Notes: generated by a model not told the origin, from the sequence alone. 64,000 nucleotides of DNA from UBA4416 sp040387475 (GCA_040387475.1 JAZKDT010000011.1:45718-109717); one strand, 5' to 3'; numbered from the stretch's first letter, positions 18,323 through 28,147 are shown. Translations and numbers: made by a program.

Positions 18323-19660
18323 ATGGGAAGAAAATTATTAATACATAACGATCACATACCTAACATTCATACGTTAGAAGTGTATCGCGCAAATGGTGGT
18401 TATGCTTCCGTAGAGAAAGCACTCAAAACAATGCAACCCGACCAGGTAACTGACGAAGTTAAAAAATCAGGACTAAGAGGTCGTGGTGGTGCAGGTTTCC
18501 CAACAGGAATGAAATGGAGTTTTTTGGCAAAGCCGGAAGGTGTACCCCGTTACTTAGTTTGTAACGCTGATGAATCTGAACCAGGAACTTTCAAGGACCG
18601 TTACTTAATGGAAAAAATCCCTCATGCATTAATTGAAGGCATGATCACGTCTTCGTTTGCATTGGGCGCAAAAACTTCTTATATCTATATTCGTGGCGAA
18701 TACTTTTATGTTGCCCGTATTGTAGAGGCTGCTATTGCTGAAGCCTATGCTGCAGGTTGGTTAGGAAAAAATATTTTAGGTACTGATTTCTCGCATGATT
18801 GCTACGTACAAGTTGGTGGCGGTGCTTACATCTGCGGAGAAGAAACTGCTTTATTAGAATCGCTGGAAGGCAAACGCGGCAACCCACGTATCAAACCACC
18901 ATTTCCGGCAGTAGCTGGTTTATGGGGTTGCCCAACTGTAGTTAATAACGTTGAGACCATTGCCGCTGTTGTTCCAATTGTGAACATGGGTGGAGAAGAG
19001 TACGCTAAAATTGGCGTAGGAAAATCAACAGGGACAAAATTAATTTCTGCATCAGGTCATATTAATAAACCGGGTGTTTATGAAATCGAATTAGGAATTA
19101 CAGTTGAAGATTTTATATACAGCGAAGAGTATTGCGGAGGTATCCGTAACGGAAAAAAATTAAAAGCAGTGGTTGCAGGTGGTTCTTCGGTGCCTATTTT
19201 GCCAACGGAGTTAATTTTAAGAACGGCAAAAGGCGAACCACGTTTAATGACCTATGAAAGCTTGGCTGACGGTGGTTTCCTTACAGGAACGATGTTGGGT
19301 TCAGGTGGTTTTATTGCTATGGATGAAGACACCAGCATCGTTAAAAATTTATTTACGTTTTCTCGTTTCTATCATCATGAGTCTTGCGGACAATGTTCGC
19401 CTTGTCGTGAAGGAACGGGCTGGATGGAAAAAATATTACAGAAGTTCTTAAACGGGACAGCAAACGAAAGTGATGTTGATTTACTGTGGGACATTCAAAG
19501 CAAGATCGAAGGGAAAACTATTTGTCCCTTGGGTGAAGCAGCAGCATGGCCTGTAGCAGCAGCTATTCGTCATTTTAAACAGGAATTTATTGATATCGCA
19601 AAAAGCAAAAAATTTGTGGATATTTCTCATTACGATAGATTAAATAAAATTAGAGCTTAA
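18323..19660 (+). CDS. nuoF: NADH-quinone oxidoreductase subunit F
   Basis: 445 residues. NuoF binds NADH and FMN and holds cluster N3. Seen: the glycine-rich nucleotide loop 'GLRGRGGAGFPTGMKW' (about residues 50-65), 'CNADESEPGTFKDR', the FMN-site 'YICGEETALLESLEG', and the cluster ligands 'ESCGQCSPCREG' with the distant Cys in 'TICPLGEAA'. The final A of its TAA stop is the first base of the nuoG ATG, so translation of the two is probably coupled. Confidence 0.98.
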   Translation: MGRKLLIHNDHIPNIHTLEVYRANGGYASVEKALKTMQPDQVTDEVKKSGLRGRGGAGFPTGMKWSFLAKPEGVPRYLVCNADESEPGTFKDRYLMEKIPHALIEGMITSSFALGAKTSYIYIRGEYFYVARIVEAAIAEAYAAGWLGKNILGTDFSHDCYVQVGGGAYICGEETALLESLEGKRGNPRIKPPFPAVAGLWGCPTVVNNVETIAAVVPIVNMGGEEYAKIGVGKSTGTKLISASGHINKPGVYEIELGITVEDFIYSEEYCGGIRNGKKLKAVVAGGSSVPILPTELILRTAKGEPRLMTYESLADGGFLTGTMLGSGGFIAMDEDTSIVKNLFTFSRFYHHESCGQCSPCREGTGWMEKILQKFLNGTANESDVDLLWDIQSKIEGKTICPLGEAAAWPVAAAIRHFKQEFIDIAKSKKFVDISHYDRLNKIRA

Positions 19661-20643
19661 TGAAAGTAACGATAGACGGAATAGAAATTGATGTGCCAAA
19701 GGGCACCACAATTCTTCAGGCAGCACGTATGATCGGTCCGGAGGTTTCTCCTCCAACCATGTGTTATTATTCTTCACTAAAAACAAGTGGCGGCTATTGC
19801 CGTACTTGTATTGTAAAAGTTACACAAGGGAGTACTGCAAATCCTACACCAATGCCAAAACCGGTAGCAAGCTGCCGTACAGAAGTAATGGACGGAATGG
19901 TGGTAGAAAATACGATCAATAAAGATGTACTGGAAGCACGTAAAGGGGTTGTTGAATTTTTATTAATGAATCATCCTTTGGATTGCCCGGTTTGTGATCA
20001 GGCAGGCGAATGTCATTTACAGGATTTAGGATACGAGCATGGTGCAGCTAACACGCGTTATGAATTTCCGAGAAGAGAGTTTGAAAAAATTGATATTGGT
20101 AAATATGTGCAGCTGCATATGACACGTTGTATTATGTGTTTCCGTTGCGTCAAAGTAGCCGAGCAATTAACCGATAACCGTGTTCACGGTGTAATGCACC
20201 GCGGTGATGCGGCAGAGATCTCAACATATATTGAAAACGTGATCGAAAATGAATTTTCAGGAAACGTGATTGATGTTTGCCCTGTAGGAGCTTTAACCGA
20301 TAAAACATTCCGTTTCAAAAGCCGTGTATGGTTTACCAAACCGGTTGATGCAACTTGCGATTGCAAGAAATGTTCGGGTAAAGTTCGTTTATGGATGAAA
20401 GGTGATGATGTACTTCGTGTTACAGGACGCAAAGATATGTGGGGCGAAGTGGAAGAATTTATTTGCAACACCTGTCGTTTTGAAAGAAAAAATGTATCTG
20501 ACTGGAAAGTAGAAGGCCCTTCACCAATCCATAAAAGTAGTGTCATTTCACAAAATCATTACAATCATTTAAATGAATTAAAAGTGCAGGTGATGAAACA
20601 GCAAAAAGCACTTGGATTTATACCTATTAATAAAAGACCTTAA
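19660..20643 (+). CDS. nuoG: NADH-quinone oxidoreductase subunit G, short form
   Basis: 327 residues, about half the length of a classical NuoG. The N-terminal electron-transfer part is complete: [2Fe-2S] ligands in 'MCYYSS', 'GGYCRTCIVKV' and 'ASCRTEV', the His/Cys cluster 'HPLDCPVCDQAGECHLQDLG', and 'CIMCFRCVKV' with 'CPVGAL'. A further four-Cys motif ('CDCKKC' to 'FICNTC') begins the molybdopterin-type domain, but the protein ends about 60 residues later and that domain is missing. The gene has a clean stop and the downstream frame goes straight into nuoH, so this is a natural short form, as in other Bacteroidota, not a frameshift. Confidence 0.93.
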   Translation: MKVTIDGIEIDVPKGTTILQAARMIGPEVSPPTMCYYSSLKTSGGYCRTCIVKVTQGSTANPTPMPKPVASCRTEVMDGMVVENTINKDVLEARKGVVEFLLMNHPLDCPVCDQAGECHLQDLGYEHGAANTRYEFPRREFEKIDIGKYVQLHMTRCIMCFRCVKVAEQLTDNRVHGVMHRGDAAEISTYIENVIENEFSGNVIDVCPVGALTDKTFRFKSRVWFTKPVDATCDCKKCSGKVRLWMKGDDVLRVTGRKDMWGEVEEFICNTCRFERKNVSDWKVEGPSPIHKSSVISQNHYNHLNELKVQVMKQQKALGFIPINKRP

Positions 20644-20650
20644 TCAAAGT

Positions 20651-21706
20651 ATGATAACATTTATAATATACAAAGCAATTATGTGCGTGGGAGTTTTTGT
20701 GCTCCTTTTGGCATCGGCAGCATACGCTACGTTATGGGAACGAAAATTTGCAGCTTTTTTGCAGGATAGAAAAGGACCAAGTCGTGCAGGTTGGGGCGGG
20801 TTATTGCAACCATTGGCCGATGGTGTAAAAATGTTCATGAAGGAAGAAATTATTCCTAATGTATCTAACCGCGCCTTATTTATTTTAGGACCTTCTTTAT
20901 TTATGATCACGGCTGTAGTTACCAGTGCAGTAGTGCCTTGGGCCAAGCCAGTGAATATCGGCGGCCATATTTACGAAATGCAAATAACCGACATCAACAT
21001 AGGCGTCATATACTTATTAGGCGTTGCGTCTATTGGAGTCTATGGAATTATGATTGGGGGCTGGGCATCTAACAATAAATTTGCCTTGCTAGGTGCCGTA
21101 CGTGCATCTTCACAAATGATCAGCTATGAGATTCCAATGGGAATTGCTTTAATTGCGTTAATCATTTCTTCGGGTGGCTCATTAAGTTTAAAAGCAATTG
21201 TTGAGGCTCAGGATGCAGGTTTTGCTAATATTGTGTGGCAACCTTTAGGCTTCTTAATTTTCTTTATTTGTGCTTTGGCTGAAACTAATCGTGCCCCATT
21301 TGATTTACCTGAATGTGAAACTGAATTAGTTGGCGGTTATCATACTGAGTATTCATCTATGAAATTAGGCTTGTTCTTATTTGCAGAATATATTAATATG
21401 TTTATTTCATCAGCAGTTATTGCAACGCTTTATTTTGGGGGATATAATTTTCCGTTTGCACAGGAGTTGTATAATACTTTAGGCCTGGCCGACGGTTCTG
21501 TTTGGATCTCGGTAATCAGCTTTAGCGTTTTATTGGCGAAAATATTTGGTTTCATTTGTTTATTCATGTGGATCCGCTGGACGTTGCCACGCTTCCGTTA
21601 TGATCAGTTAATGAACTTAGGATGGAAAACGTTATTACCATTATCACTGTTTAATTTACTATTAACAGTAGTAGTAGAATATTTTAGAGGAAACATACAC
21701 TTTTAG
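20651..21706 (+). CDS. nuoH: NADH-quinone oxidoreductase subunit H
   Basis: 351 residues, about eight membrane helices. NuoH is the membrane subunit that forms the entry to the quinone tunnel. Seen: 'RKGPSRAGWGGLLQPLADGV' and the acidic cytoplasmic loop 'ETNRAPFDLPECETELVGGY', both family signatures. I chose ATG 20651, 7 bases after the nuoG stop; a longer form starting at 20612 would overlap nuoG by 32 bases and add 13 poorly conserved residues. An 82-base gap follows before nuoI. Confidence 0.97.
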   Translation: MITFIIYKAIMCVGVFVLLLASAAYATLWERKFAAFLQDRKGPSRAGWGGLLQPLADGVKMFMKEEIIPNVSNRALFILGPSLFMITAVVTSAVVPWAKPVNIGGHIYEMQITDINIGVIYLLGVASIGVYGIMIGGWASNNKFALLGAVRASSQMISYEIPMGIALIALIISSGGSLSLKAIVEAQDAGFANIVWQPLGFLIFFICALAETNRAPFDLPECETELVGGYHTEYSSMKLGLFLFAEYINMFISSAVIATLYFGGYNFPFAQELYNTLGLADGSVWISVISFSVLLAKIFGFICLFMWIRWTLPRFRYDQLMNLGWKTLLPLSLFNLLLTVVVEYFRGNIHF

Positions 21707-21788
21707 TTGTGAATGTTTAGTGATTAGTTTTGAATAGACAACACTAGACAATTAAACATTAAAAACTTAGAACTAAAAAATAATTAGA

Positions 21789-22394
21789 ATGCAATTAACA
21801 AACAGAAAAGTAGTCGTATCAAATAAAGTGCAAAGCTTTGCAGAAAGATTATATCTACCGGCTATCGCTAAAGGCATGATCATCACAGCAAGTCACTTGT
21901 TCAAAAAACCACCTACCATTATGTATCCGGAACAAAAGCGTCCGATAGCACCTGTGTACCGTGGTCAGCATGTTTTAAAACGTGATGAGAACGGAGCAGA
22001 GCGTTGTACCTCGTGTGGGATGTGTGCCGTGGCTTGCCCCGCTGAGGCTATTACCATGACAAGTGGTGAGCGTAAAAAAGGAGAAGAAAATTTGTATCGC
22101 GAAGAAAAATATGCTGCCACCTATGAAATTGACATGTTGCGTTGCATCTTCTGTGGTTTATGTGAAGAAGCGTGCCCGAAAGAAGCTATTTTCTTAACGG
22201 ACCGTTTGGTAGATACTGAATTTGAGCGTAGAGATTTTATTTACGGGAAAGATAAATTGGTGGAAAAAGTAGACGCTCGTATTGATGTTACCAAACGTCA
22301 AACACAAGCTGTTTTGGATTTCAAGAAAATCCCTGGATTAAAGCACAACGAATTATTTGACGACAAAAAATTAAATAAAGGAAACAAACATTAA
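21789..22394 (+). CDS. nuoI: NADH-quinone oxidoreductase subunit I
   Basis: 201 residues. NuoI carries the two [4Fe-4S] clusters N6a and N6b that feed N2. Both ligand sets are visible: C73-C76-C79-C83 in 'CTSCGMCAVACPAE' and C119-C122-C125-C129 in 'CIFCGLCEEACPKE'. The charged C-terminal tail (after residue ~150) is longer than in the E. coli protein. nuoJ follows after 9 bases. Confidence 0.98.
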   Translation: MQLTNRKVVVSNKVQSFAERLYLPAIAKGMIITASHLFKKPPTIMYPEQKRPIAPVYRGQHVLKRDENGAERCTSCGMCAVACPAEAITMTSGERKKGEENLYREEKYAATYEIDMLRCIFCGLCEEACPKEAIFLTDRLVDTEFERRDFIYGKDKLVEKVDARIDVTKRQTQAVLDFKKIPGLKHNELFDDKKLNKGNKH

Positions 22395-22403
22395 AAAAGA
22401 AAT

Positions 22404-22940
22404 ATGGGACTTACAATAACACAATGGCTTTTTGGAACGTTATCATTTATGGCAATCATGTTTGCCTTAATGATGGTTTTTACACGTAGCCCGGTAAATT
22501 CTGCCTTATATTTAATCATGACCTTCTTTTGTATTGCCGGGCATTACCTTTTATTAAACGCTCAGTTTTTGGCAGTGGTGCAAATTGTCGTTTACGCAGG
22601 TGCCATTATGGTTTTATTCTTATATATCATCATGCTAATGAATTTAAATGCCGATGAAGAACCTCGTAAGCATGTTCTGACCCGCGCAATTGCCGCCCTT
22701 ATTGGAGGCATGCTGCTATTTGTTATGATTGGAGCATTGAGAGGGGCTGAACAATTACAAATGGTACAAGGTGGCGCTTCGCAGATTGGATTGGTTAAAA
22801 ATTTAGGGCAGGTATTGTTCAACGAATTCTTGTTTCCTTTCGAGATCGCTTCTGTATTATTATTAGCAGCGCTGGTTGGCGCCATCATGATTGGTAAAAG
22901 AGATACAAATATCAATTCAAAAGAAACTATAAATAACTAA
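22404..22940 (+). CDS. nuoJ: NADH-quinone oxidoreductase subunit J
   Basis: 178 residues with five predicted membrane helices. The ND6-type motif 'VVQIVVYAGAIMVLFLYIIM' in helix 3, which holds the pi-bulge region of complex I, is present. The N-terminal segment 'SPVNSALYLIMTFFCIAGHY' also matches the family. It sits in the standard place between nuoI and nuoK, with 17 bases to nuoK. Confidence 0.97.
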   Translation: MGLTITQWLFGTLSFMAIMFALMMVFTRSPVNSALYLIMTFFCIAGHYLLLNAQFLAVVQIVVYAGAIMVLFLYIIMLMNLNADEEPRKHVLTRAIAALIGGMLLFVMIGALRGAEQLQMVQGGASQIGLVKNLGQVLFNEFLFPFEIASVLLLAALVGAIMIGKRDTNINSKETINN

Positions 22941-22957
22941 TCTACAATAACTACTAT

Positions 22958-23269
22958 ATGTTAAACGGAATTCCTATTAATTATTACATCATGCTAAGCG
23001 CAGTGCTTTTTATCATTGGCGTAGTGGGCGTTATGGCACGCAGAAACGCCATCATTATTTTTATGTGTATTGAGTTAATGCTTAATGCTGTTAATTTAAT
23101 GCTGGTTGCCTTTTCAACAATACATAATGATGCAAATGGCCAAGTGTTCGTGTTCTTTATTATGGCTGTGGCCGCTGCCGAGGTAGCTGTTGGTTTAGCC
23201 ATCTTATCGATGGTGTATCGTAATTTCAAAAGTATTGACATTGATTTATTAAGCAGATTAAAGAATTAG
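22958..23269 (+). CDS. nuoK: NADH-quinone oxidoreductase subunit K
   Basis: 103 residues, three membrane helices. The conserved membrane glutamates of the ND4L family can be seen in 'IFMCIELMLNAVNLMLVAF' (helix 2) and 'AVAAAEVAVGLAIL' (helix 3). They belong to the proton-conducting hydrophilic axis. nuoL starts 3 bases after the stop. Confidence 0.98.
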   Translation: MLNGIPINYYIMLSAVLFIIGVVGVMARRNAIIIFMCIELMLNAVNLMLVAFSTIHNDANGQVFVFFIMAVAAAEVAVGLAILSMVYRNFKSIDIDLLSRLKN

Positions 23270-23272
23270 TAT

Positions 23273-25156
23273 ATGATTAAATTAGTAGCCCTTATCCCAT
23301 TATTCCCTTTATTAGGATTTTTAATAAACGGTTTTTTTGGTAAAAAAATCAGCAAAGGCCTTTCAGGCACCATTGCTACATTGGCCGTACTGGCATCGTT
23401 TGTTGTGTCTTTATTAATATTTTTTGAACTTGAACATTCTGAGATCAAGTCACACATCGTTACTGTGTTTTCATGGATCAATTCAGATACCTTAAAAATT
23501 CCTTTTGAGTTTGTTATTGATCCGTTATCATCCTGGTTTTTATTAATTATCACAGGCATCGGTACTTTAATTCATTTGTACTCTACAGGATATATGCATG
23601 ATGATGCGGGCTTTGCGCGCTTCTTTACTTATCTGAACCTGTTTGTTTTCTTCATGTTATTATTGGTATTAGGAAACAACTACCTCATCATGTTTGTAGG
23701 GTGGGAAGGCGTAGGCTTATGTTCTTATCTGTTAATTGGTTTCTGGTTCAAAAACACCGAATATAATAATGCAGCGAAAAAGGCTTTTATTATGAACCGC
23801 GTGGGGGATTTAGGTTTTTTAATGGGAATCATTTTAATATTTGTTACTTATGGCAGTATTAGTTACGACCAGGTATTCTCAATTGCTGCAAATGGTAACG
23901 AAGGAACCGTTACAGCTATAGCCTTATTATTGTTTATTGGTGCTATGGGTAAATCGGCTCAGTTGCCCTTATATACCTGGTTACCAGACGCCATGGCCGG
24001 ACCCACACCAGTATCGGCTTTGATTCACGCTGCTACGATGGTAACAGCAGGTATCTATATGATCGTTCGTTCAAACGTTTTTTATTCGATGTCAGAAGTA
24101 GCCTCAGAGGTGGTGGCGATTGTTGGTGTTGCAACTGCTTTATTTGCAGCAACTATTGGTTTATTTCAAAACGACATTAAAAAAGTATTGGCTTACTCCA
24201 CGGTATCACAATTAGGTTTAATGTTTTTAGGCTTAGGTGTGGGAGCATATAGTTCTTCTGTATTTCACGTCACAACACATGCTTTCTTCAAAGCCCTATT
24301 ATTTTTAGGCGCGGGTTCAGTTATTCATGCCATGGGTGGCGAACAGGATATGCGTAAAATGGGCGGCTTATCCAAGCACATTAAAATTACTTTCCTTACC
24401 ATGGGCGTTGCTACCTTAGCAATTAGTGGTGTTCCTGGATTCTCAGGTTTCTTTTCCAAAGATGAGATCCTGGCACACACTTATGAACACAGCCCAACTT
24501 TATGGTTCTTTGGCCAAGTAGCATCTATGCTAACGGCATTTTATATGTTCCGTTTATTTTACCTTACATTTTTTGGAAAGTTTAGAGGAACTCACGAACA
24601 AGAACATCATTTACATGAGTCGCCAGGCTCCATGACAATTCCTTTAATTATTTTAGGGGTATTATCACTGGTTGGAGGTGTATTGGGTCTTCCTGAATTC
24701 TGGGGCGCAACTAACTGGATGCATCATCACTTGGATCCATTGATCGCGCATAAAAACCCAAGCACATTGCCTCACGACACTGAATGGATATTAATGGGAA
24801 TTGCAACCTGCGCTGCGCTGGCTACTATCTATGTGGCATACGTAATTTACAGACAACGACATATTTTGCCTTTGCCTGAAGGGGCTAAAATGCCTGCTTT
24901 GCAAAAAACAATCTATAACAAGTATTATGTAGATGAGATCTATAATGCGATAATTCGTAAACCTCTAGATGTTTTGTCGGAGATATTCAAATATATTGAT
25001 GAAAAGGTGATTGATGGTATGGTAAACGGTGTTGGTGATTTGGTAACGGGTGCAAGTTCTTTATTGCGAAAAGTTCAAAACGGGCACATTGGTCTTTATA
25101 TTTTCGGAATGGTGATTGGCATTATCACTATTTTATTTTACTCGTTCATTAAATAG
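23273..25156 (+). CDS. nuoL: NADH-quinone oxidoreductase subunit L
   Basis: 627 residues. NuoL is the distal antiporter-like proton-pumping subunit and carries the long lateral helix. Seen: 'MFVGWEGVGLCSYLLIGFWF' with the pumping Glu, 'LYTWLPDAMAGPTPVSALIH' (discontinuous helix and Lys/His region), and 'TTHAFFKALLFLGAGSVIHA'. The last ~130 residues include the lateral helix and a terminal membrane anchor. A His-rich cytoplasmic segment 'HEQEHHLHE' lies near residue 445. Confidence 0.98.
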   Translation: MIKLVALIPLFPLLGFLINGFFGKKISKGLSGTIATLAVLASFVVSLLIFFELEHSEIKSHIVTVFSWINSDTLKIPFEFVIDPLSSWFLLIITGIGTLIHLYSTGYMHDDAGFARFFTYLNLFVFFMLLLVLGNNYLIMFVGWEGVGLCSYLLIGFWFKNTEYNNAAKKAFIMNRVGDLGFLMGIILIFVTYGSISYDQVFSIAANGNEGTVTAIALLLFIGAMGKSAQLPLYTWLPDAMAGPTPVSALIHAATMVTAGIYMIVRSNVFYSMSEVASEVVAIVGVATALFAATIGLFQNDIKKVLAYSTVSQLGLMFLGLGVGAYSSSVFHVTTHAFFKALLFLGAGSVIHAMGGEQDMRKMGGLSKHIKITFLTMGVATLAISGVPGFSGFFSKDEILAHTYEHSPTLWFFGQVASMLTAFYMFRLFYLTFFGKFRGTHEQEHHLHESPGSMTIPLIILGVLSLVGGVLGLPEFWGATNWMHHHLDPLIAHKNPSTLPHDTEWILMGIATCAALATIYVAYVIYRQRHILPLPEGAKMPALQKTIYNKYYVDEIYNAIIRKPLDVLSEIFKYIDEKVIDGMVNGVGDLVTGASSLLRKVQNGHIGLYIFGMVIGIITILFYSFIK

Positions 25157-25179
25157 ATTTAAATTATAAATAAAAATAT

Positions 25180-26643
25180 ATGTTAGTTGGATTATTAATT
25201 ATTGTACCCCTTATTGCTGCTTTGTTAGTGTTTTTCACAAAGGGAAACACCAGCAGAAATTTTGCTTTAGGTTTATCGGTTGTTGAATTTATTTTATCGG
25301 TAGCTGTTTTTTGTCAGTTCAAACACAACCCGGATAGCCACCATTTAATACTCAACTGTTCATGGGTAGAATCTTTAGGGATTCACTTTGCAGTAAGTGT
25401 GGACGCTTTGTCAATGTTAATGGTTTTATTAACGGGCTTCCTTGTTCCTTTGATCATTTTGTCATCTTATAATTCTACTTACGAAAAGCCAAACGCATTT
25501 TATGGTTTGATTTTATTGATGCAAATGGCGTTGGTTGGTGTATTCACTGCTAACGATGGTTTCCTGTTCTACGTATTCTGGGAATTAGCATTAATTCCTA
25601 TCTATTTTATTTGTTTGTTATGGGGCGGAGAAAACCGCGGCCGCATCACTTTTAAATTTTTTGTGTATACATTGTTTGGTTCTTTATTCATGTTAGTTGG
25701 ATTTATTTATTTATACAACCACACAGGTTTCGAAACGGGTATTAAATCATGGGCAGTAACAGACTTATATCAAGCGGGTAAATCAATGAACATTAGTCAG
25801 CAATCATTTGTGTTCTGGTGTATCTTTTTAGCGTTCGGTATTAAAATGCCAATCTTCCCTCTGCACACATGGCAGCCCGATACTTACGTTAATGCTCCAA
25901 CACAAGGTACCATGTTATTATCGGGTATCATGTTAAAGATGGGGACTTTTGGTTTGATCAAATGGTTATTGCCAATGGCTCCGCTGGCTTTAGAGCAATG
26001 GGGTGGAGTAGCCATAGGCTTAGCGGTGTTTGGTATTTTTTATGCATCCTGTATTGCAATCGTTCAAAAAGATTACAAACGTTTAATTGCTTATTCATCT
26101 ATTGCTCACGTTGGTTTAATTGCAGCTGGTATTTTATCCTGTAATCAACAGGGCATTCAAGGCGGTGTTATGCAAATGTTAGGTCATGGTGTAAACGTAG
26201 TTGGTTTATTCCTAATTGCCGATATCTTAATGCGCCATACAGGTACGCGTGAAATGGAAAAACTGGGCGGCATCCGTAACATGAATGGAAACTTCGCTGT
26301 ATTGTTTTTAGTAGTTATGTTGGGCTCTATAGCGCTGCCTTTAACCAATGGTTTTGTGGGAGAGTTTTTATTGATCAACGGTATTTATCAATATGGTCAA
26401 TGGATAGCAGGGTTTGCCGGATTAACAGTTATTTTGGGGGCAGTATATATGCTACGCAGTTACCAGGCGATCATGTTAGGAGAGCGTAAAGATTCAGCAA
26501 TTGCTTTTGGTTCGTTGGCAAAATCTGACAAGTGGGTGTTGTACATTATTTGTTTTGTCATTATTGCCTTCGGGGTTTATCCTAAGCCATTAAATGATTT
26601 AGCAGAAGAAGGAACTAAAGCAATTTTAACGTATATAAAATAA
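25180..26643 (+). CDS. nuoM: NADH-quinone oxidoreductase subunit M
   Basis: 487 residues, about fourteen membrane helices, an antiporter-like proton channel of complex I. Seen: 'YVFWELALIPIYFICLLWGG' with the key Glu, 'FPLHTWQPDTYVNAPTQGTM', and 'RLIAYSSIAHVGLIAAGIL'. It begins 23 bases after nuoL. The 82-base spacer after it ends with a threefold heptamer repeat next to nuoN. Confidence 0.98.
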   Translation: MLVGLLIIVPLIAALLVFFTKGNTSRNFALGLSVVEFILSVAVFCQFKHNPDSHHLILNCSWVESLGIHFAVSVDALSMLMVLLTGFLVPLIILSSYNSTYEKPNAFYGLILLMQMALVGVFTANDGFLFYVFWELALIPIYFICLLWGGENRGRITFKFFVYTLFGSLFMLVGFIYLYNHTGFETGIKSWAVTDLYQAGKSMNISQQSFVFWCIFLAFGIKMPIFPLHTWQPDTYVNAPTQGTMLLSGIMLKMGTFGLIKWLLPMAPLALEQWGGVAIGLAVFGIFYASCIAIVQKDYKRLIAYSSIAHVGLIAAGILSCNQQGIQGGVMQMLGHGVNVVGLFLIADILMRHTGTREMEKLGGIRNMNGNFAVLFLVVMLGSIALPLTNGFVGEFLLINGIYQYGQWIAGFAGLTVILGAVYMLRSYQAIMLGERKDSAIAFGSLAKSDKWVLYIICFVIIAFGVYPKPLNDLAEEGTKAILTYIK

Positions 26644-26696
26644 TAAACATAATAACGATTACAGAATTAAAGGTTTGTTGTAGCAAACAAATCTTG

Positions 26697-26717
26697 ATCT
26701 TTAATCTTTAATCTTTA
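26697..26717 (+). repeat. three tandem copies of ATCTTTA before nuoN
   Basis: Three perfect copies of the heptamer ATCTTTA, ending 8 bases before the nuoN ATG. It differs by one base from the heptamer before nuoD. Just upstream is a small inverted repeat (GTTTG to CAAAC, about 26673-26687). Confidence 0.85.
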
Positions 26718-26725
26718 ACATAAGT

Positions 26726-28117
26726 ATGAAAGGTCTTTTTATAATTAGTGCACTGGGAATTTTAGCTATGTTGGCCGAAATTTTTAAATTCAAAAAACTG
26801 TTATATCCATTAGTGTTAATTGGAATTTTGGGGGCATACGCCACCAACTTTATGGAGTGGAATAATCACATGTCCATTCCTATGTTCAACAATATGATCT
26901 TGTTTAACGACATGTCTTTAGCTTTTAGCGGGATCATTTTAGTAACAGCATTCTTCTGGTTTATTTTAGCGAACGATTATTTTGAGCAGGATCATGTAAC
27001 TGATCATTTTGCACTGGTTTTATTTGCTTTAGTTGGGGCACTCATGTTAACGTCATTTAGAAATATGACAACGTTATTCTTGGGTATTGAAATCCTTTCT
27101 ATTCCAATGTACGTGTTGGCGGCAAGCCGTAAGCGTGATTTGGCATCCAACGAAGCTGGTTTCAAGTATTTAATTATGGGTTCTTTTGCTTCGGGTTTCT
27201 TATTGTTTGGTATCGCCTTAATTTATGGGGCCACCGGAAGCTTTGATCTCATGGCTATCCGTTCTTTTATCGGCCACGCCAATGGAGATTTACCGGCTTT
27301 CTTTTATGCGGGTATTCTGATGGTATTAGTGGCCATGTGCTTTAAGGTAAGTGCGGCTCCCTTCCATTTTTGGGCACCGGATGTGTACGAAGGTTCGCCA
27401 ACTGTAATTACAGCTTTAATGAGTACTATTGTTAAAACGGCTGCATTCGCTGCATTCATTCAGTTGTTTGTAGTTGTATTTGGCAAAGTAAGTGATAGCT
27501 GGACAATGATCCTGGCCATCATTATTGCACTGTCTTTAGTTGTATCTAACATAACGGCAGCTACACAGCAAAGTGTGAAGCGTATGCTGGCTTACTCAAG
27601 TATTAGCCATGCGGCATTTATGTTAATGGCAATTTTGGCAAATACACAGGGAGGATTCGCCAGCTTTAATGCTATTATTTATTATTCTTTAGCTTATTCG
27701 ATTGGTTCTATCGCTTCATTCACCGTGGTTTACAATGTATCTAAAGTAAAAGGAAGCACTAATATCGAAGCATTCAATGGATTAGCAAAACGCAATCCTT
27801 TGATGGCGGTGTGTATGGTTATTGCCATGTTATCGTTAGCCGGTATCCCGGTTACTGCCGGCTTTTTTGCTAAATATTTTATATTCTCTGTTATGATTGG
27901 CACCTCATTTAAATGGCTGATCATTTTAGCAATTCTTACGTCGGCAGTAGGCGTTTATTATTATTTCAAGGTCATTATTGCGATGTATTTTAAACCCGCT
28001 GATACCGAAGAAGAGATAAAAATGGAAATGTCTCACGTATTGTTGCTGGTATTAACCACTTTATTCACGATCGCATTAGGGTTAGTTCCTAACTATGTGA
28101 TCGGAATTTTCAGCTAG
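26726..28117 (+). CDS. nuoN: NADH-quinone oxidoreductase subunit N
   Basis: 463 residues, about fourteen membrane helices, the third antiporter-like pump subunit. Seen: 'TLFLGIEILSIPMYVLAASR' with the conserved Glu, 'PFHFWAPDVYEGSPTVITAL', and 'RMLAYSSISHAAFMLMAIL'. It is the last nuo gene. Thirty bases later, in the same direction, a membrane peptidase gene begins; no terminator hairpin is visible between them, so read-through is possible. Confidence 0.98.
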   Translation: MKGLFIISALGILAMLAEIFKFKKLLYPLVLIGILGAYATNFMEWNNHMSIPMFNNMILFNDMSLAFSGIILVTAFFWFILANDYFEQDHVTDHFALVLFALVGALMLTSFRNMTTLFLGIEILSIPMYVLAASRKRDLASNEAGFKYLIMGSFASGFLLFGIALIYGATGSFDLMAIRSFIGHANGDLPAFFYAGILMVLVAMCFKVSAAPFHFWAPDVYEGSPTVITALMSTIVKTAAFAAFIQLFVVVFGKVSDSWTMILAIIIALSLVVSNITAATQQSVKRMLAYSSISHAAFMLMAILANTQGGFASFNAIIYYSLAYSIGSIASFTVVYNVSKVKGSTNIEAFNGLAKRNPLMAVCMVIAMLSLAGIPVTAGFFAKYFIFSVMIGTSFKWLIILAILTSAVGVYYYFKVIIAMYFKPADTEEEIKMEMSHVLLLVLTTLFTIALGLVPNYVIGIFS

Positions 28118-28147
28118 CATTTAATTTATAACCTTATTAAAGAGTAT

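Noticed and set aside
19660..20650. nuoG as a frameshifted pseudogene.
   Set aside because: The frame ends cleanly, nuoH follows at once, and short NuoG is usual in this phylum.
20612..20650. Longer NuoH start overlapping nuoG.
   Set aside because: Adds 13 poorly matching residues; ATG 20651 gives the normal start just after the nuoG stop.
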